The notes beneath the pieces were generated by a model. That model made no database searches. It saw nothing but the letters and a program-made list of their open reading frames with translations, and was not told the DNA's origin. This document shows positions 1 through 8,691 of a stretch of DNA of 60,662 nucleotides, in pieces (within the stretch, counting starts at the first letter, position 1; every line of letters starts with the position of its first letter). Position numbers and translations under genes: made by a program. The DNA comes from an uncultured bacterium (GTDB taxonomy: Bacteria; Verrucomicrobiota; Kiritimatiellia; CAIVKH01): NCBI GenBank assembly GCA_903906425.1, contig CAIVKH010000122.1, positions 1 through 60,662 of the forward strand, read 5' to 3'.

Positions 1-115
1 AGGAATCTTCAAATTGAAATCGAAAAATGGTGTGACCCGCGTCTCACCCGCACCAGTACGACGCGAAATGAATCGACGCTCATGTTTGACCGGACAGTAG
101 TGCCGCCGCGCAAAC

Positions 116-162
116 TTCCAATCATTGGAAAATCCGGCCATGATATTTTCCAATCATTGGAG
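116..162. repeat. Paired palindrome locus 1
   Basis: Two 15-bp units lie at 116-130 (TTCCAATCATTGGAA) and 148-162 (TTCCAATCATTGGAG), with starts 32 bp apart. The last base of the second unit is changed, giving GGAG 11 nt before the ATG at 174. It is the only Shine-Dalgarno-like sequence in front of that gene. Confidence 0.95.
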
Positions 163-173
163 AATCTTTTGTC

Positions 174-1550
174 ATGAACACGCCAATCAGCCGTAGAGAA
201 CTGCTCCGTATCCTGTCCGCCGCCGGCCTCGGCACCGCCTTCGCCAGCCGCCTCGTCGCCGATGAATCCGACTCCGCGCCGCGCGTCGCCGCGGGCAAGG
301 TGCCGGAACTTAAACTCATCCCCGTGGCCGGAAAGTCGCGCTTCCCGGCGCGGCTCGTTGACGGCAAGGTCATCCAGCCGGAGCGCACGCTGCCAATCCT
401 GCACGAAACCGACGTGCTCGTCGTGGGCGGCGGGCCGGCGGGATTCGCCGCCGCCGTGGCCGCGGCGCGCGCCGGCGCGAAGACCGTCATCGCCGAGCGC
501 TTCGGCTATTTCGGCGGCCAGTGGACCGGCGGCCTCGTGCTCGTCGTCATCAGCACGCACGCGAAGGAAAACGGCCAGAAGGTGCAGGTCTGCCGCGGCA
601 TCGGCGGCGATCTGCTCGACCGGCTCTCGAAGATCAATGGCGCGATCCTCAATTACGAACCCGGCAAGCACAACCCGACCACCGACCCCGAGGCGACCAA
701 GTTCATGATGGACGAAATGATCGCCGAGGCCGGCGTGAAAGTCTTCCTGCATTCGTGGGCCGCCGATGTCGTCATGGAAGGCGACGTGGTCCGCGGCGCG
801 GTCTTCGAAAGCAAGTCCGGCCGGCAGGCGATCCTCGCGAAGGTCGTCGTGGACGCAACCGGCGACGGCGATATTTTCGCGGCGGCCGGCGCGGAATTCG
901 AACAACGGCTGCACGCCATCGGCCTTGTCCACCGCCTCGGCAACGTTGACCGCGCCGACATGGAAAAATTGAAGGCCGCCGGCTTCCGCTCGCTCGGCGG
1001 AGCCGAACCGATCACCAGCGCCCGATGGGTAAACCTGCGCGGGCCGAGCACCGACGCGCTCGACGTGAACGAACTGTCGCGGCTCGAAATGGAACACCGG
1101 CGCAGCATCTGGAATCATGTGCAGAAACTTCGGAATTCGCCCGGTGGCGACAAAGTTTTTCTGCTTCAGACCGCGCCGCAACTCGGCGTCCGCACATCAA
1201 GACTGCTCGGTGCTGTGAAGCAACTGACCTACGCCGAGTCCCGCGAGCCGAAGAAATTCCCCGACACCGTCGCCGTTGGCGGCGCGCAAGGTGCGCAGCA
1301 CGCCGGCTGGCCGATCCCCTACGGTTGCCTGGTGCCGAAGAAACTCGACGGCCTGCTCGCCGCGGGCCGCTGCGCCAGCATGGACGAAAAGCTGTGCGAG
1401 GACATGCGCCTCATCGCCGCGTGCCTGATCACCGGCCACGCCGCCGGAGCCGCCGCCGCGCTCGCCGTGCAAAGCAAATGCCTTCCGCGCGACGTCGAGA
1501 TTCCTAAGCTCCAAAAACTGCTGACCGATCAGGGCGCGTACCTCGGATAA
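174..1550 (+). CDS. Tat-exported FAD-dependent oxidoreductase (FAD_oxidored-like)
   Basis: A 458-residue flavoprotein. A twin-arginine motif (SRRE, residues 6-9) precedes a short hydrophobic stretch, so export in folded form is likely. A Rossmann FAD-binding motif, GGGPAG, lies at residues 85-90 and a DATGDGD motif near residue 228 resembles the second FAD contact of this family. Such proteins are common and mostly uncharacterised in PVC bacteria; the substrate cannot be told from sequence. The next gene encodes a membrane iron-sulfur protein that could take or give electrons, and the two are close enough to be co-transcribed. The ATG at 174 fits the Tat signal; the nearest SD-like sequence is in the palindromic repeat upstream. 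Confidence 0.85.
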   Translation: MNTPISRRELLRILSAAGLGTAFASRLVADESDSAPRVAAGKVPELKLIPVAGKSRFPARLVDGKVIQPERTLPILHETDVLVVGGGPAGFAAAVAAARAGAKTVIAERFGYFGGQWTGGLVLVVISTHAKENGQKVQVCRGIGGDLLDRLSKINGAILNYEPGKHNPTTDPEATKFMMDEMIAEAGVKVFLHSWAADVVMEGDVVRGAVFESKSGRQAILAKVVVDATGDGDIFAAAGAEFEQRLHAIGLVHRLGNVDRADMEKLKAAGFRSLGGAEPITSARWVNLRGPSTDALDVNELSRLEMEHRRSIWNHVQKLRNSPGGDKVFLLQTAPQLGVRTSRLLGAVKQLTYAESREPKKFPDTVAVGGAQGAQHAGWPIPYGCLVPKKLDGLLAAGRCASMDEKLCEDMRLIAACLITGHAAGAAAALAVQSKCLPRDVEIPKLQKLLTDQGAYLG

Positions 1551-1611
1551 CCGCGTGGCAGGCTCACGGCAATCGTCGTCGTCCTCGTCCTCGAAAACGA
1601 CGCGAGCAATC

Positions 1612-2757
1612 ATGCTCGCCACGAAATGGCTTTTCCTGCTTGCGGCCATCGCGCTGGTACTGCCATCGCGAGAATTCCCGTGGGCTTCTGTCCTGCTGCC
1701 GTCGCTGAGTCCGTTCATCGCGGCCGGATCAGTTCTCGCAATCCGCGCCGCGAGCTTGGTCACGCTGCTTGCACTTCCTGTGTTCGTGCTCGCATTTTTC
1801 GTTCCGCGCGTGTTCTGCCGCTACGCCTGCCCGGTGGGCTTTCTTCAGGACCTGATCGAAAAGATCCGCCTGCCGCGCGCCGCGCTGCTGCTGCGAATGC
1901 CGCCGGTCGGGAAATGGATCGCCCTGGTCACGCTCGCCGGCGCGTGTCTGGGCTATCCGGTTTTTCTGTGGCTCGATCCGCTCGCAATCTTCAGCGGTTT
2001 TCTCAACGCATGGCGATTGCCGGCAACCTTCGTCTCACTGCTGCCGGCGACCGGCCTTCTGGCTGTCATGCTTTTCGAATTGTTGCTGCCCGGCATCTGG
2101 TGCGGCCGACTCTGTCCGCTCGGCGCGATGCAGGACTGGCTGGCGCAACCACGACGATGGGCGCGGCGAAAACCGGAACCTGCCGGAGGCCGGCGCGCAT
2201 TCGTCGCAACCTGCGCCGGCGCAGCTGGCGCGATCGCCATTCAGAAGTTTCACGGCCAATCGCAGCAGCCACTTCGCCCACCGGGTTCAATCGAGGAATC
2301 GAAATTCACAGGCGTCTGCATCCGTTGCGGCAACTGCGTTCACGTCTGCCCATCGCGGATCATCCGGCCCGATCTTGGAATTCATGGCTTAGTGAGTCTG
2401 CTGACGCCGTTGCTGAACTTCAGCGACGGCTATTGCCGCGAAACATGTAATCGCTGCAACGAAGTCTGTCCCAGCGGCGCGATTTCCCGGCTGCCGCTCG
2501 CCGAAAAGAACCGGCGCAAGATCGGACTGGCAAAGATCAATCTCGACACCTGCCTCCTCGCGAACGGCCGGGAATGCACGGCCTGCATCCGCGCCTGTCC
2601 CTTTGCCGCGCTTGAAATCGAAAGTCCCGATGGTGGCTTCTCCGCACAGCCGGGCCTGGCAAAAGATAAGTGTACCGGCTGCGGCGCGTGCGAATTAGTC
2701 TGCCCCGTCCGGCCTCAGCGCGCCATTAGGGTTGGACCGTTGCGCGTGCAAACCTAA
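1612..2757 (+). CDS. Membrane polyferredoxin, NapH/NapG-like 4Fe-4S protein
   Basis: About 381 residues from the ATG at 1612; a GTG at 1555 would add a serine-rich leader that looks non-native. The N-terminal half has several hydrophobic helices carrying two CxxxCP motifs (CRYACPV near residue 70, CGRLCPL further on), as in NapH-type quinol dehydrogenases. The C-terminal half has four cysteine clusters (CIRCGNCVHVCP, CNRCNEVCP, CTACIRACP, CTGCGACELVCP), each able to hold a 4Fe-4S centre. Known relatives pass electrons from the quinone pool to periplasmic oxidoreductases. The Tat flavoprotein just upstream is a plausible partner (inference). The stop overlaps the end of the convergent flavodoxin-like gene by 4 bp. 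Confidence 0.85.
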   Translation: MLATKWLFLLAAIALVLPSREFPWASVLLPSLSPFIAAGSVLAIRAASLVTLLALPVFVLAFFVPRVFCRYACPVGFLQDLIEKIRLPRAALLLRMPPVGKWIALVTLAGACLGYPVFLWLDPLAIFSGFLNAWRLPATFVSLLPATGLLAVMLFELLLPGIWCGRLCPLGAMQDWLAQPRRWARRKPEPAGGRRAFVATCAGAAGAIAIQKFHGQSQQPLRPPGSIEESKFTGVCIRCGNCVHVCPSRIIRPDLGIHGLVSLLTPLLNFSDGYCRETCNRCNEVCPSGAISRLPLAEKNRRKIGLAKINLDTCLLANGRECTACIRACPFAALEIESPDGGFSAQPGLAKDKCTGCGACELVCPVRPQRAIRVGPLRVQT

Positions 2758-3725
2758 CTTCGAACCTTCTCCTTGGACGAACCGGAAGGCTGTTCATAGT
2801 ACGCAATCCTCTTCGCCGTCTGTTCCCGCTGAAACGGGGCAAAGAAAATCCGGTACACCAGGACAATGGGCGCGGCGATCACCAGCAGCGACAGTAGGCA
2901 CGCGCCGAATAGAAGCAACATAACCGCCCGGACCGGCCTTCCAAGCCGGCCAGCCGCGCGAACCCACGTTGCCCACGTCCAAAAGATCGGCCGCGCGATG
3001 CCTTCCTGAAGAATTGTATCACCATCCACCTCAACCGCGCCGAGTCCGCGCAGGATGGGCTGCCCATTATTCCAAGTTCCCTGTTCCAATGCCTGCCGGA
3101 TCGCGACGCCGAAGCGCGGTGCGCCTTGAATGTCGGCTTCACTTACCCCGGCGGAGGGAAAGCTTCCGAAAGCTTCCTTCTTTCCGGTCCATAACCAGCG
3201 CAGGGTGGTCACGGTATGTTGAAAGGGCGAGCCGGCGTGTATGAACGCAACGTTGTCTATAAGTTGCGCGCCAAGATCGCGCAGGGCCTGCTTCACTTTC
3301 TCCTGCGCCGAAATCCACTTATCCCGACCATTGACGACCGTGATGACCGGCTTGCCGCGCAGAACCGTTGCGTCGGCCGAACGCAGAAACGAACTTATCG
3401 GAATCGAAGGAGCGAGATACCAGACTTGATAAGCCAGGATGACTAAGTCAACGGGCGGCAAGGCATCGAGCTGTAACGTCTCGATTTCGCATGGTTCCAT
3501 CAGGACGGATTCGGGAAAGGCATCGAGGAACTTAGGCACCGGCCAGGGAAAGGGATAAGGCGGCTTCGCCCGCACTTCCCGCCAGATAACTTCGGCATCG
3601 CCCACGCCCGCCAGCGGCGAAAGCATGGATTGGAGTATCCGAAGGAGCTGTCCGGTCTGCGAATAGTAGATGACAAGGACGACTTTCTTATTCCCTTGTT
3701 TCCAATCATTGGAAGTCTGCGTCAC
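2754..3725 (-). CDS. Flavodoxin-like membrane-anchored protein (dialkylresorcinol condensing-enzyme-like annotation family)
   Basis: The N-terminal core KKVVLVIYYSQTGQ is a flavodoxin-type FMN-binding strand-loop, followed by the PYPFPWP stretch seen in proteins annotated as dialkylresorcinol condensing enzyme. I recognise that family by pattern only; the catalytic role is doubtful. Two hydrophobic segments near the C-terminus suggest membrane anchoring. No ATG is available in frame. The GTG at 3725 has GGAA about 7 nt upstream, supplied by a palindromic repeat unit; a TTG at 3737, also inside that unit, is the alternative. The other repeat unit (3700-3714) is translated as SNDWK near the N-terminus. 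It is the last gene of the 7514-to-2754 operon. Confidence 0.65.
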   Translation of the reverse strand: MTQTSNDWKQGNKKVVLVIYYSQTGQLLRILQSMLSPLAGVGDAEVIWREVRAKPPYPFPWPVPKFLDAFPESVLMEPCEIETLQLDALPPVDLVILAYQVWYLAPSIPISSFLRSADATVLRGKPVITVVNGRDKWISAQEKVKQALRDLGAQLIDNVAFIHAGSPFQHTVTTLRWLWTGKKEAFGSFPSAGVSEADIQGAPRFGVAIRQALEQGTWNNGQPILRGLGAVEVDGDTILQEGIARPIFWTWATWVRAAGRLGRPVRAVMLLLFGACLLSLLVIAAPIVLVYRIFFAPFQREQTAKRIAYYEQPSGSSKEKVRS

Positions 3726-3746
3726 GATAAGTTCCAATCATTGGAA
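3700..3746. repeat. Paired palindrome locus 2
   Basis: Two TTCCAATCATTGGAA units lie at 3700-3714 and 3732-3746, 32 bp apart. The right unit ends 1 nt from the stop codon of the barrel gene (3748). The left unit is inside the flavodoxin-like coding sequence. Confidence 0.95.
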
Positions 3747-3747
3747 G

Positions 3748-5394
3748 TTAGAAGGTATAGTCGAAGCCGACCTGGTATGAGCGAGCGATCAACGAGGTGA
3801 ACTCGGTGTTCTTCGGGCCAACATTCTGATCGCATACGGCAAAGAGCTGCCAGTGGTCGCCGAGGCCGTATTGAAGGATGGGTATGACTTGGGCAGACCG
3901 GTCATCGAGATTGATCGTACATCGCATGACAAAGCCCAGATTGCCGATCACCTGCATCTGCTGATATTGAAGGAGAACATAGTTTTGCCGGATGAAACGC
4001 ATGCCGGGGGAGACGGCCTCGGCAAGGGTTATGAGTCCTAGGGAGGAGTAAGGTTCCGGCTGCGACAGGGCATCGGCGGCCTGGCTGCGCAGCTTGTAGT
4101 GTTCATCGGCCTGCTTGCCATTGTAACCGACGCCATTATAGAGATATTCCGCCACGATCGTCTTGCCACCCTCGGTGGTATAAGAGCCGCCGAGAAGTCC
4201 GATGCCTTCGAAATCGTCATCGATGTCACGCGTTTTTGCCAGCCGCGTCCCGAAGGGCGAATTGGTGTCGGCGACCGGATAGAGTTCGTCGCCACGCAGC
4301 GAAGCCGTGGCTTCGCCGTACAGCAGGACGGCCTCCGAAACGGTCCATCCGGCATAACCTCCGAGGCGCAGCCGTTTCGGGTCCTCGCGCTGATCGGTCT
4401 CCTGATAAGACGCGATGAGCGTGGCGTATTTCTGGTCGCTTTGATAGTCAGCCTTCACTGCATAGTTATTTTGAAAGGTTTTGTCATAAGTATTCTTCTG
4501 GAGTTTCCCTTCCTGAAGCACCTGCGTTACCGTCGTGTTCACTTCCGCCACGGCCAGGTTTTTCTGTTGCGTGGCATAACTGGTCAATGATGCCGCCTGG
4601 GCATTGACGACATCGGCGATCGGGCCGGGTCTTCCCGCAAACGGCGCATCGACCGCGGCGATTTGCTGAAGGCCCTGCTGATATTGCTGGTTGATGTAAT
4701 CCAGTTCCTGCTGCGCCTGCGCGTCCACGCTTTCCACAAATTGGTTGTACTGGCTGTCAATGTTCCTGCTTACATTCGCCCTGCCTTCGCCGACATTTGC
4801 TATGAGGCTGAATGACCACTCCCTGTTGGCGACCAAGAGTAACTTGGCAAAATCCATGCCGGGCAATTCGCGTTTGGGATTATTCTGTCCGTTGTCCTGA
4901 TTGAATGGATTGGACGGTGAGAAGAGCGCGGACGGACCCCACTGAAGGTTCTCGCGACCATAGGAAATAAAAGCCTTGTCGCGAATGGACAATCGCAGCT
5001 GCCACTCGTTGATATGGTTCTCGGTCTCAGAGTCGGATTTGCCGTCGAGCGTGCCTTCATCCCAACTCTGCCAGTCGCTTGTGAATCGCGGCTTGATGAA
5101 GAAACTCACCGGTCCGGCACTGGCGTTGAAGTCCAGACGCACCTGCCCGTCCATGGTCCATTGCGGAAGTGCCGCAACGTTGTTTCCTGGATTCAGCGTG
5201 GAGTCCGCCGGTTCTTCATACGTGGCCGAACTCAGTACCTTGACCAGATATTTGTATTCCAACCACGAAGGAGTTGGAGCCTCTTTCGATGGCGCACTGT
5301 CGTCGGCCGGCAGTTCTGACACTCCGGCAAATAGGCCGGCCATCGCCCACACCAGCAGGGTTGCCATGTTGCGTCTCATGTGTAGGACAGGCAT
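3748..5394 (-). CDS. Predicted outer-membrane beta-barrel protein (DUF1302-like)
   Basis: A 548-residue exported protein. A hydrophobic signal segment lies in the first 30 residues. The body has alternating polar/aromatic strands and a central Gln/Ala-rich stretch (about residues 220-290) that may be a coiled coil or periplasmic insert. The stretch around YGRENLQWGPS and NPFNQDNGQ resembles DUF1302-type barrels, and the chain ends in an aromatic residue (DYTF) as outer-membrane barrels do. It lies 16 bp after the LolA-like gene and downstream of an FtsX-type permease, so a role in moving lipid or lipoprotein to the outer membrane is likely but inferred. The start at 5394 has a GGGAAA sequence upstream. 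Confidence 0.65.
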   Translation of the reverse strand: MPVLHMRRNMATLLVWAMAGLFAGVSELPADDSAPSKEAPTPSWLEYKYLVKVLSSATYEEPADSTLNPGNNVAALPQWTMDGQVRLDFNASAGPVSFFIKPRFTSDWQSWDEGTLDGKSDSETENHINEWQLRLSIRDKAFISYGRENLQWGPSALFSPSNPFNQDNGQNNPKRELPGMDFAKLLLVANREWSFSLIANVGEGRANVSRNIDSQYNQFVESVDAQAQQELDYINQQYQQGLQQIAAVDAPFAGRPGPIADVVNAQAASLTSYATQQKNLAVAEVNTTVTQVLQEGKLQKNTYDKTFQNNYAVKADYQSDQKYATLIASYQETDQREDPKRLRLGGYAGWTVSEAVLLYGEATASLRGDELYPVADTNSPFGTRLAKTRDIDDDFEGIGLLGGSYTTEGGKTIVAEYLYNGVGYNGKQADEHYKLRSQAADALSQPEPYSSLGLITLAEAVSPGMRFIRQNYVLLQYQQMQVIGNLGFVMRCTINLDDRSAQVIPILQYGLGDHWQLFAVCDQNVGPKNTEFTSLIARSYQVGFDYTF

Positions 5395-5410
5395 GGCCGT
5401 TTCCCATCAG

Positions 5411-6229
5411 TTATCTGGTCATGAGAAGATTTACATCGAAAGTAGAGTCGGAAAGTTTATCGAGGGAAGGCGAACTGAAAGACATGGACGTCAGGTTCTC
5501 TTTCATGACCGAATCAGATATCTTGATGGCCGAGATGAAGGGCCGCTCATGATTTTCAATCTGAACCTTGTTGCCGAACTCGAAACGGGCTGTTTTGAAC
5601 ATCATTCCTGAGACGGTATAATACTCGGCCTTGACCGCGACGGTGCGGTCCTTGGAGACCCAATACTTGACGCGGTCATAGGTTGATTTCTTGGTCTTGG
5701 CCTTCATGTCGAAGACATGGCAGGAAATGCCGTCCACGGTTTCATCGGCGAGCGGCGTGGCATCGTAGTCTTCCGCATAGTTGGTCGCGGCGATATCGCC
5801 ATAGGCCGCGTTTCCGACAAGCTTCTGGCGCGAGGAAATGGGCACGGGCTTCTTCACGCCGGGCTTGGTGTACCACATGTTGCGCTCGACGAAGAGGACG
5901 CGCTGCCCTTTGACTTTCGGGGGGGAAAGAAACTCGGCAAGGAAGTCATAGCCGCGCGCCTTCACATCCATGGAACGCAGTTGGTGTTCTTTGTTCTCGA
6001 AAGCATCAATGTCCACGGTCCATCTGACGCCAGCGAGATTGCCGCGCGACGCGTCGGCCAGCCGCAATATTTCCAAGGTCGCCGGCGCGGTTGCGGGCGC
6101 GGACGGAGCGTTCGCCGCGGCGGGAGGGCCCGCGTTGGTGGTCGCGACCGCTTGCGCCCGACTGGCGGGTGCCGCCGCGATCACGAAGACCATGGCCGCA
6201 GGCAGAATGTTTCGGAGGAATTTCGTCAT
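5411..6229 (-). CDS. Outer membrane lipoprotein-sorting protein, LolA-like
   Basis: 272 residues with a clear signal peptide (hydrophobic core at about residues 8-24, cleavage after ASRA or nearby). The mature part contains FLSPPKVKGQ, MWYTKP and the sequence around YWVSKDR, typical of the LolA-like family annotated as outer membrane lipoprotein-sorting protein. Relatives are periplasmic half-barrels that bind lipids and are usually encoded beside MacB/FtsX-type permeases, as here. The start has AGGA 8 nt upstream. It is 16 bp downstream of the permease gene, so the two are very probably one transcript. Confidence 0.8.
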   Translation of the reverse strand: MTKFLRNILPAAMVFVIAAAPASRAQAVATTNAGPPAAANAPSAPATAPATLEILRLADASRGNLAGVRWTVDIDAFENKEHQLRSMDVKARGYDFLAEFLSPPKVKGQRVLFVERNMWYTKPGVKKPVPISSRQKLVGNAAYGDIAATNYAEDYDATPLADETVDGISCHVFDMKAKTKKSTYDRVKYWVSKDRTVAVKAEYYTVSGMMFKTARFEFGNKVQIENHERPFISAIKISDSVMKENLTSMSFSSPSLDKLSDSTFDVNLLMTR

Positions 6230-6245
6230 GCTGGGGATCCTTCGC

Positions 6246-7514
6246 TTAGACGTGGCCGAGCGCGTCCACGATGTTTTGGTGGGCCGCGCGCCGCGCAGGA
6301 ATCAACGAGGCGAGCAAGCATAGCACGAGCATAAAGACGAGGCTGAACACGAGCGTCTTGGGCACCCATTCGATCCAGATGACGAAGCGGTTGCTGAGGC
6401 CGGGTGGCGACCATGTAGGCTTTATAAGCTGTACCAACGACCAACCGATGAAGGTGAAGAAAACGCCGAGAATCGAACCGAACACGCCGAGTAATGCGCT
6501 TTCGACGGCGAAGAGTTGCAGGACGCCGCGGCGTTTGAGACCCATCGCGCGCAGCGTGCCAATTTCTCGTGTTCGCTCCATCACGGCCATGCCCATCGTG
6601 TTCACGACACTCATCACGACGATGATGAAAACGATAATGAAGAGAAACTGGAAGATCGTGTCGAACATGGATTTCACTTTTCGATACCACTCGCTCATCT
6701 GGATCCACGTCTGGATGTCCAGATCGAGTCCTTTCGCCGAGCAGGCGAGGAGCAGTTGGTCGCGCACGGCGTCCGTTCGAGCCGTATCTTTGAGCAGGAT
6801 CGCGATACGGTCGGCACCGGTCGTGTCGAAGAGGCTTTGCGCAAACGAAAATGGGACGATCATCATCTTGTCGTTCATCTGCTCGGAACCGGCGTTCATG
6901 ACCATCATGATCTGGCAGTCCAACGCATTCATCTGGCCTTCCGCGGTGGTTGACATCGCCACGGCACTGTCATTGGTTTTCAGTCCCAGGATTCTAACGA
7001 GTCCGCGCGTGGCGGCGACGCCGAACGGTTTGTCGTCGCGCAACGGTTCACCTTCGAACCGGTCTTTCATCGTCCGGTGGCCGCTCTCTTCCGCCATTTT
7101 TTCCAGATGATTGAGAAACACCATGCGCGCCGACGGCACGATGCCCTGTGCCAGGAATATCGTGGAGATCTTTCCATTGCTGAGCAGCCCGTTGATGTTC
7201 AGTTGCGGCGTTGCGAGTTCGACGTCGGGCATCGTCGCGCAAATGGCCTTGATGGTTTCCACGTCGTTCGATGAGAGCAGGTGCTTGCCCGGTTCGATCC
7301 GTCCCTTGTCCAGAAAGCCTTTCTTGTAGATGGCCAGATGGCCTCCGGCCATCGCATAGATGGCCACAACTTGATTGCCCTTGTGCATGTAGGTGGCGAA
7401 TCCGTCGAAAAGATTCACCGTCGCGAAGCCCATCGCGATGGCGAAGGCGGTGATCATCGAGCGGCGCGCATTCTTCATCAGATTGCGCATTCCCATTTTA
7501 AGCCACGCCATCAT
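6246..7514 (-). CDS. ABC transporter permease, FtsX/MacB family
   Basis: 422 residues. One N-terminal transmembrane helix precedes a periplasmic MacB-type domain, then three C-terminal helices (around residues 290-320, 345-375 and 395-415). The last cytoplasmic loop has the family motif ERTREIGTLRAMG. It is expected to form a mechanotransmission-type ABC complex handling lipids or lipoproteins. No ATP-binding subunit is encoded next to it, upstream or downstream, which is unusual. GGGAG 9 nt before the ATG supports the start. It is the first gene of a four-gene minus-strand operon. Confidence 0.85.
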   Translation of the reverse strand: MMAWLKMGMRNLMKNARRSMITAFAIAMGFATVNLFDGFATYMHKGNQVVAIYAMAGGHLAIYKKGFLDKGRIEPGKHLLSSNDVETIKAICATMPDVELATPQLNINGLLSNGKISTIFLAQGIVPSARMVFLNHLEKMAEESGHRTMKDRFEGEPLRDDKPFGVAATRGLVRILGLKTNDSAVAMSTTAEGQMNALDCQIMMVMNAGSEQMNDKMMIVPFSFAQSLFDTTGADRIAILLKDTARTDAVRDQLLLACSAKGLDLDIQTWIQMSEWYRKVKSMFDTIFQFLFIIVFIIVVMSVVNTMGMAVMERTREIGTLRAMGLKRRGVLQLFAVESALLGVFGSILGVFFTFIGWSLVQLIKPTWSPPGLSNRFVIWIEWVPKTLVFSLVFMLVLCLLASLIPARRAAHQNIVDALGHV

Positions 7515-7814
7515 GTCCGGTAATCTCCCGCTTGCATTTCGACAAAAATCCCTTTTGTGAGAGCGGGTTCAATACCAAATCACTTTTCGCAGTTGCAATT
7601 CTAATCGCGGCGCACCGCGCGCGATTCGCGCGATTTCGGCGAACTTGTCAGAATTTCCAATCATTGGCAAAGCTCGGGCCGTGAATTTACAATCATTGGC
7701 AAAACACGAAACGAAAGTTTCCAGTCATTGGAGATTCGATGGACCGACAATTTTGAATTGCGCCATCGGGGCTGATTCGCGGAGAGTGCGGCCGGTTCGA
7801 GAACGGAGATCATC
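7515..7814. other. Intergenic region between divergent permease and SDR genes
   Basis: 300 bp without a credible gene. It should hold the promoters of both divergent genes, though I could not pick convincing -35/-10 boxes. It contains the only palindrome triplet (7655-7733), and GGAG at 7805-7808 as the SD of the SDR gene. Confidence 0.6.
7655..7733. repeat. Palindrome locus 3, degenerate triplet
   Basis: Three units start exactly 32 bp apart: 7655-7669 (TTCCAATCATTGGCA), 7687-7701 (TTACAATCATTGGCA) and 7719-7733 (TTCCAGTCATTGGAG). All three carry substitutions that break arm pairing and none is compensated, so this array looks decayed while its period is intact. Confidence 0.9.
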
Positions 7815-8663
7815 GTGGCTTCAATGCAAAAATATGTTTTGGTGACAGGCGCTTCAACCGGTATCGGCCGCGCCATTGCCGTATGCCTGGCAAAATCCGG
7901 CTGGCAGGTTTTCGCCGGCGTGCGCTCCGAAAAGGCCGCCGCGGAATTGCGCACGCTTCACGACGCGCTCCGGCCCGTCACGCTCGACATCACCAGCGCG
8001 GAACAAATTGCCGCGGCCGTCAAAACCATCGAGGCGCAGATCGGTTCCGACGCGGGGCTGGACGGTCTCGTCAACAACGCCGGGATTGCCGTTGCCGGCC
8101 CGATCGAATTTCTTTCCGTTGACGATATTCGGCGAAGTCTCGAAGTCAACATCGTCGGCCAAATCGCCGTCATCAAGGCGTGCCTTCCGCTGATCCGGAA
8201 AGGACACGGCCGAATTGTCCAAGTCACTTCAGGCGCGCGGAATTTTCCCATGCCGTTCCTCGGCGCGTACGTCGCGTCGAAATCCGGCATGGGCGTCATC
8301 GTTGATGCCTTACGGCGCGAACTGCGATCTTCGAAAATTCCCGTCAGCGAGGTGTTGCCCGGCATTGTGACCACGCCGATGTGGGACAAATATCGCTCGC
8401 CAGCCGATCAGCTCCAGAAATCAATGCCCGAATATGCTCAAAGCCAGGCGCAAACTTTTACGAAGGGACGCAAACTTTTCGACCTGCTCATGCGCCACGG
8501 AGCCGCGCCCGAAAAAACGGCACGGGCGGTTCTCCACGCGCTCGAATCCAACCGGCCCAGAATCCGCTATCCCGTCGGCCTCGATGCCCGCTTCGGACTC
8601 CTCGTTCCGCGCATCACGCCCGTGCGCCTCATGGACTGGTTTGTTGCTCTGGCGCTGCGGTAG
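7815..8663 (+). CDS. Short-chain dehydrogenase/reductase (SDR)
   Basis: 282 residues of classical SDR type. The cofactor motif TGASTGIG lies at residues 11-18, NNAG at 87-90, and the catalytic triad is Ser139, Tyr152 and Lys156 (YVASK). It should carry out an NAD(P)-dependent alcohol/carbonyl conversion; the substrate is not indicated. The GTG at 7815 is preferred because GGAG lies 6 nt upstream; an ATG at 7824 would be too far from it. It converges on the sulfotransferase gene with a short gap. Confidence 0.9.
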   Translation: MASMQKYVLVTGASTGIGRAIAVCLAKSGWQVFAGVRSEKAAAELRTLHDALRPVTLDITSAEQIAAAVKTIEAQIGSDAGLDGLVNNAGIAVAGPIEFLSVDDIRRSLEVNIVGQIAVIKACLPLIRKGHGRIVQVTSGARNFPMPFLGAYVASKSGMGVIVDALRRELRSSKIPVSEVLPGIVTTPMWDKYRSPADQLQKSMPEYAQSQAQTFTKGRKLFDLLMRHGAAPEKTARAVLHALESNRPRIRYPVGLDARFGLLVPRITPVRLMDWFVALALR

Positions 8664-8691
8664 CCGCCGACTTTCATTTCTTCCTCGAGGA

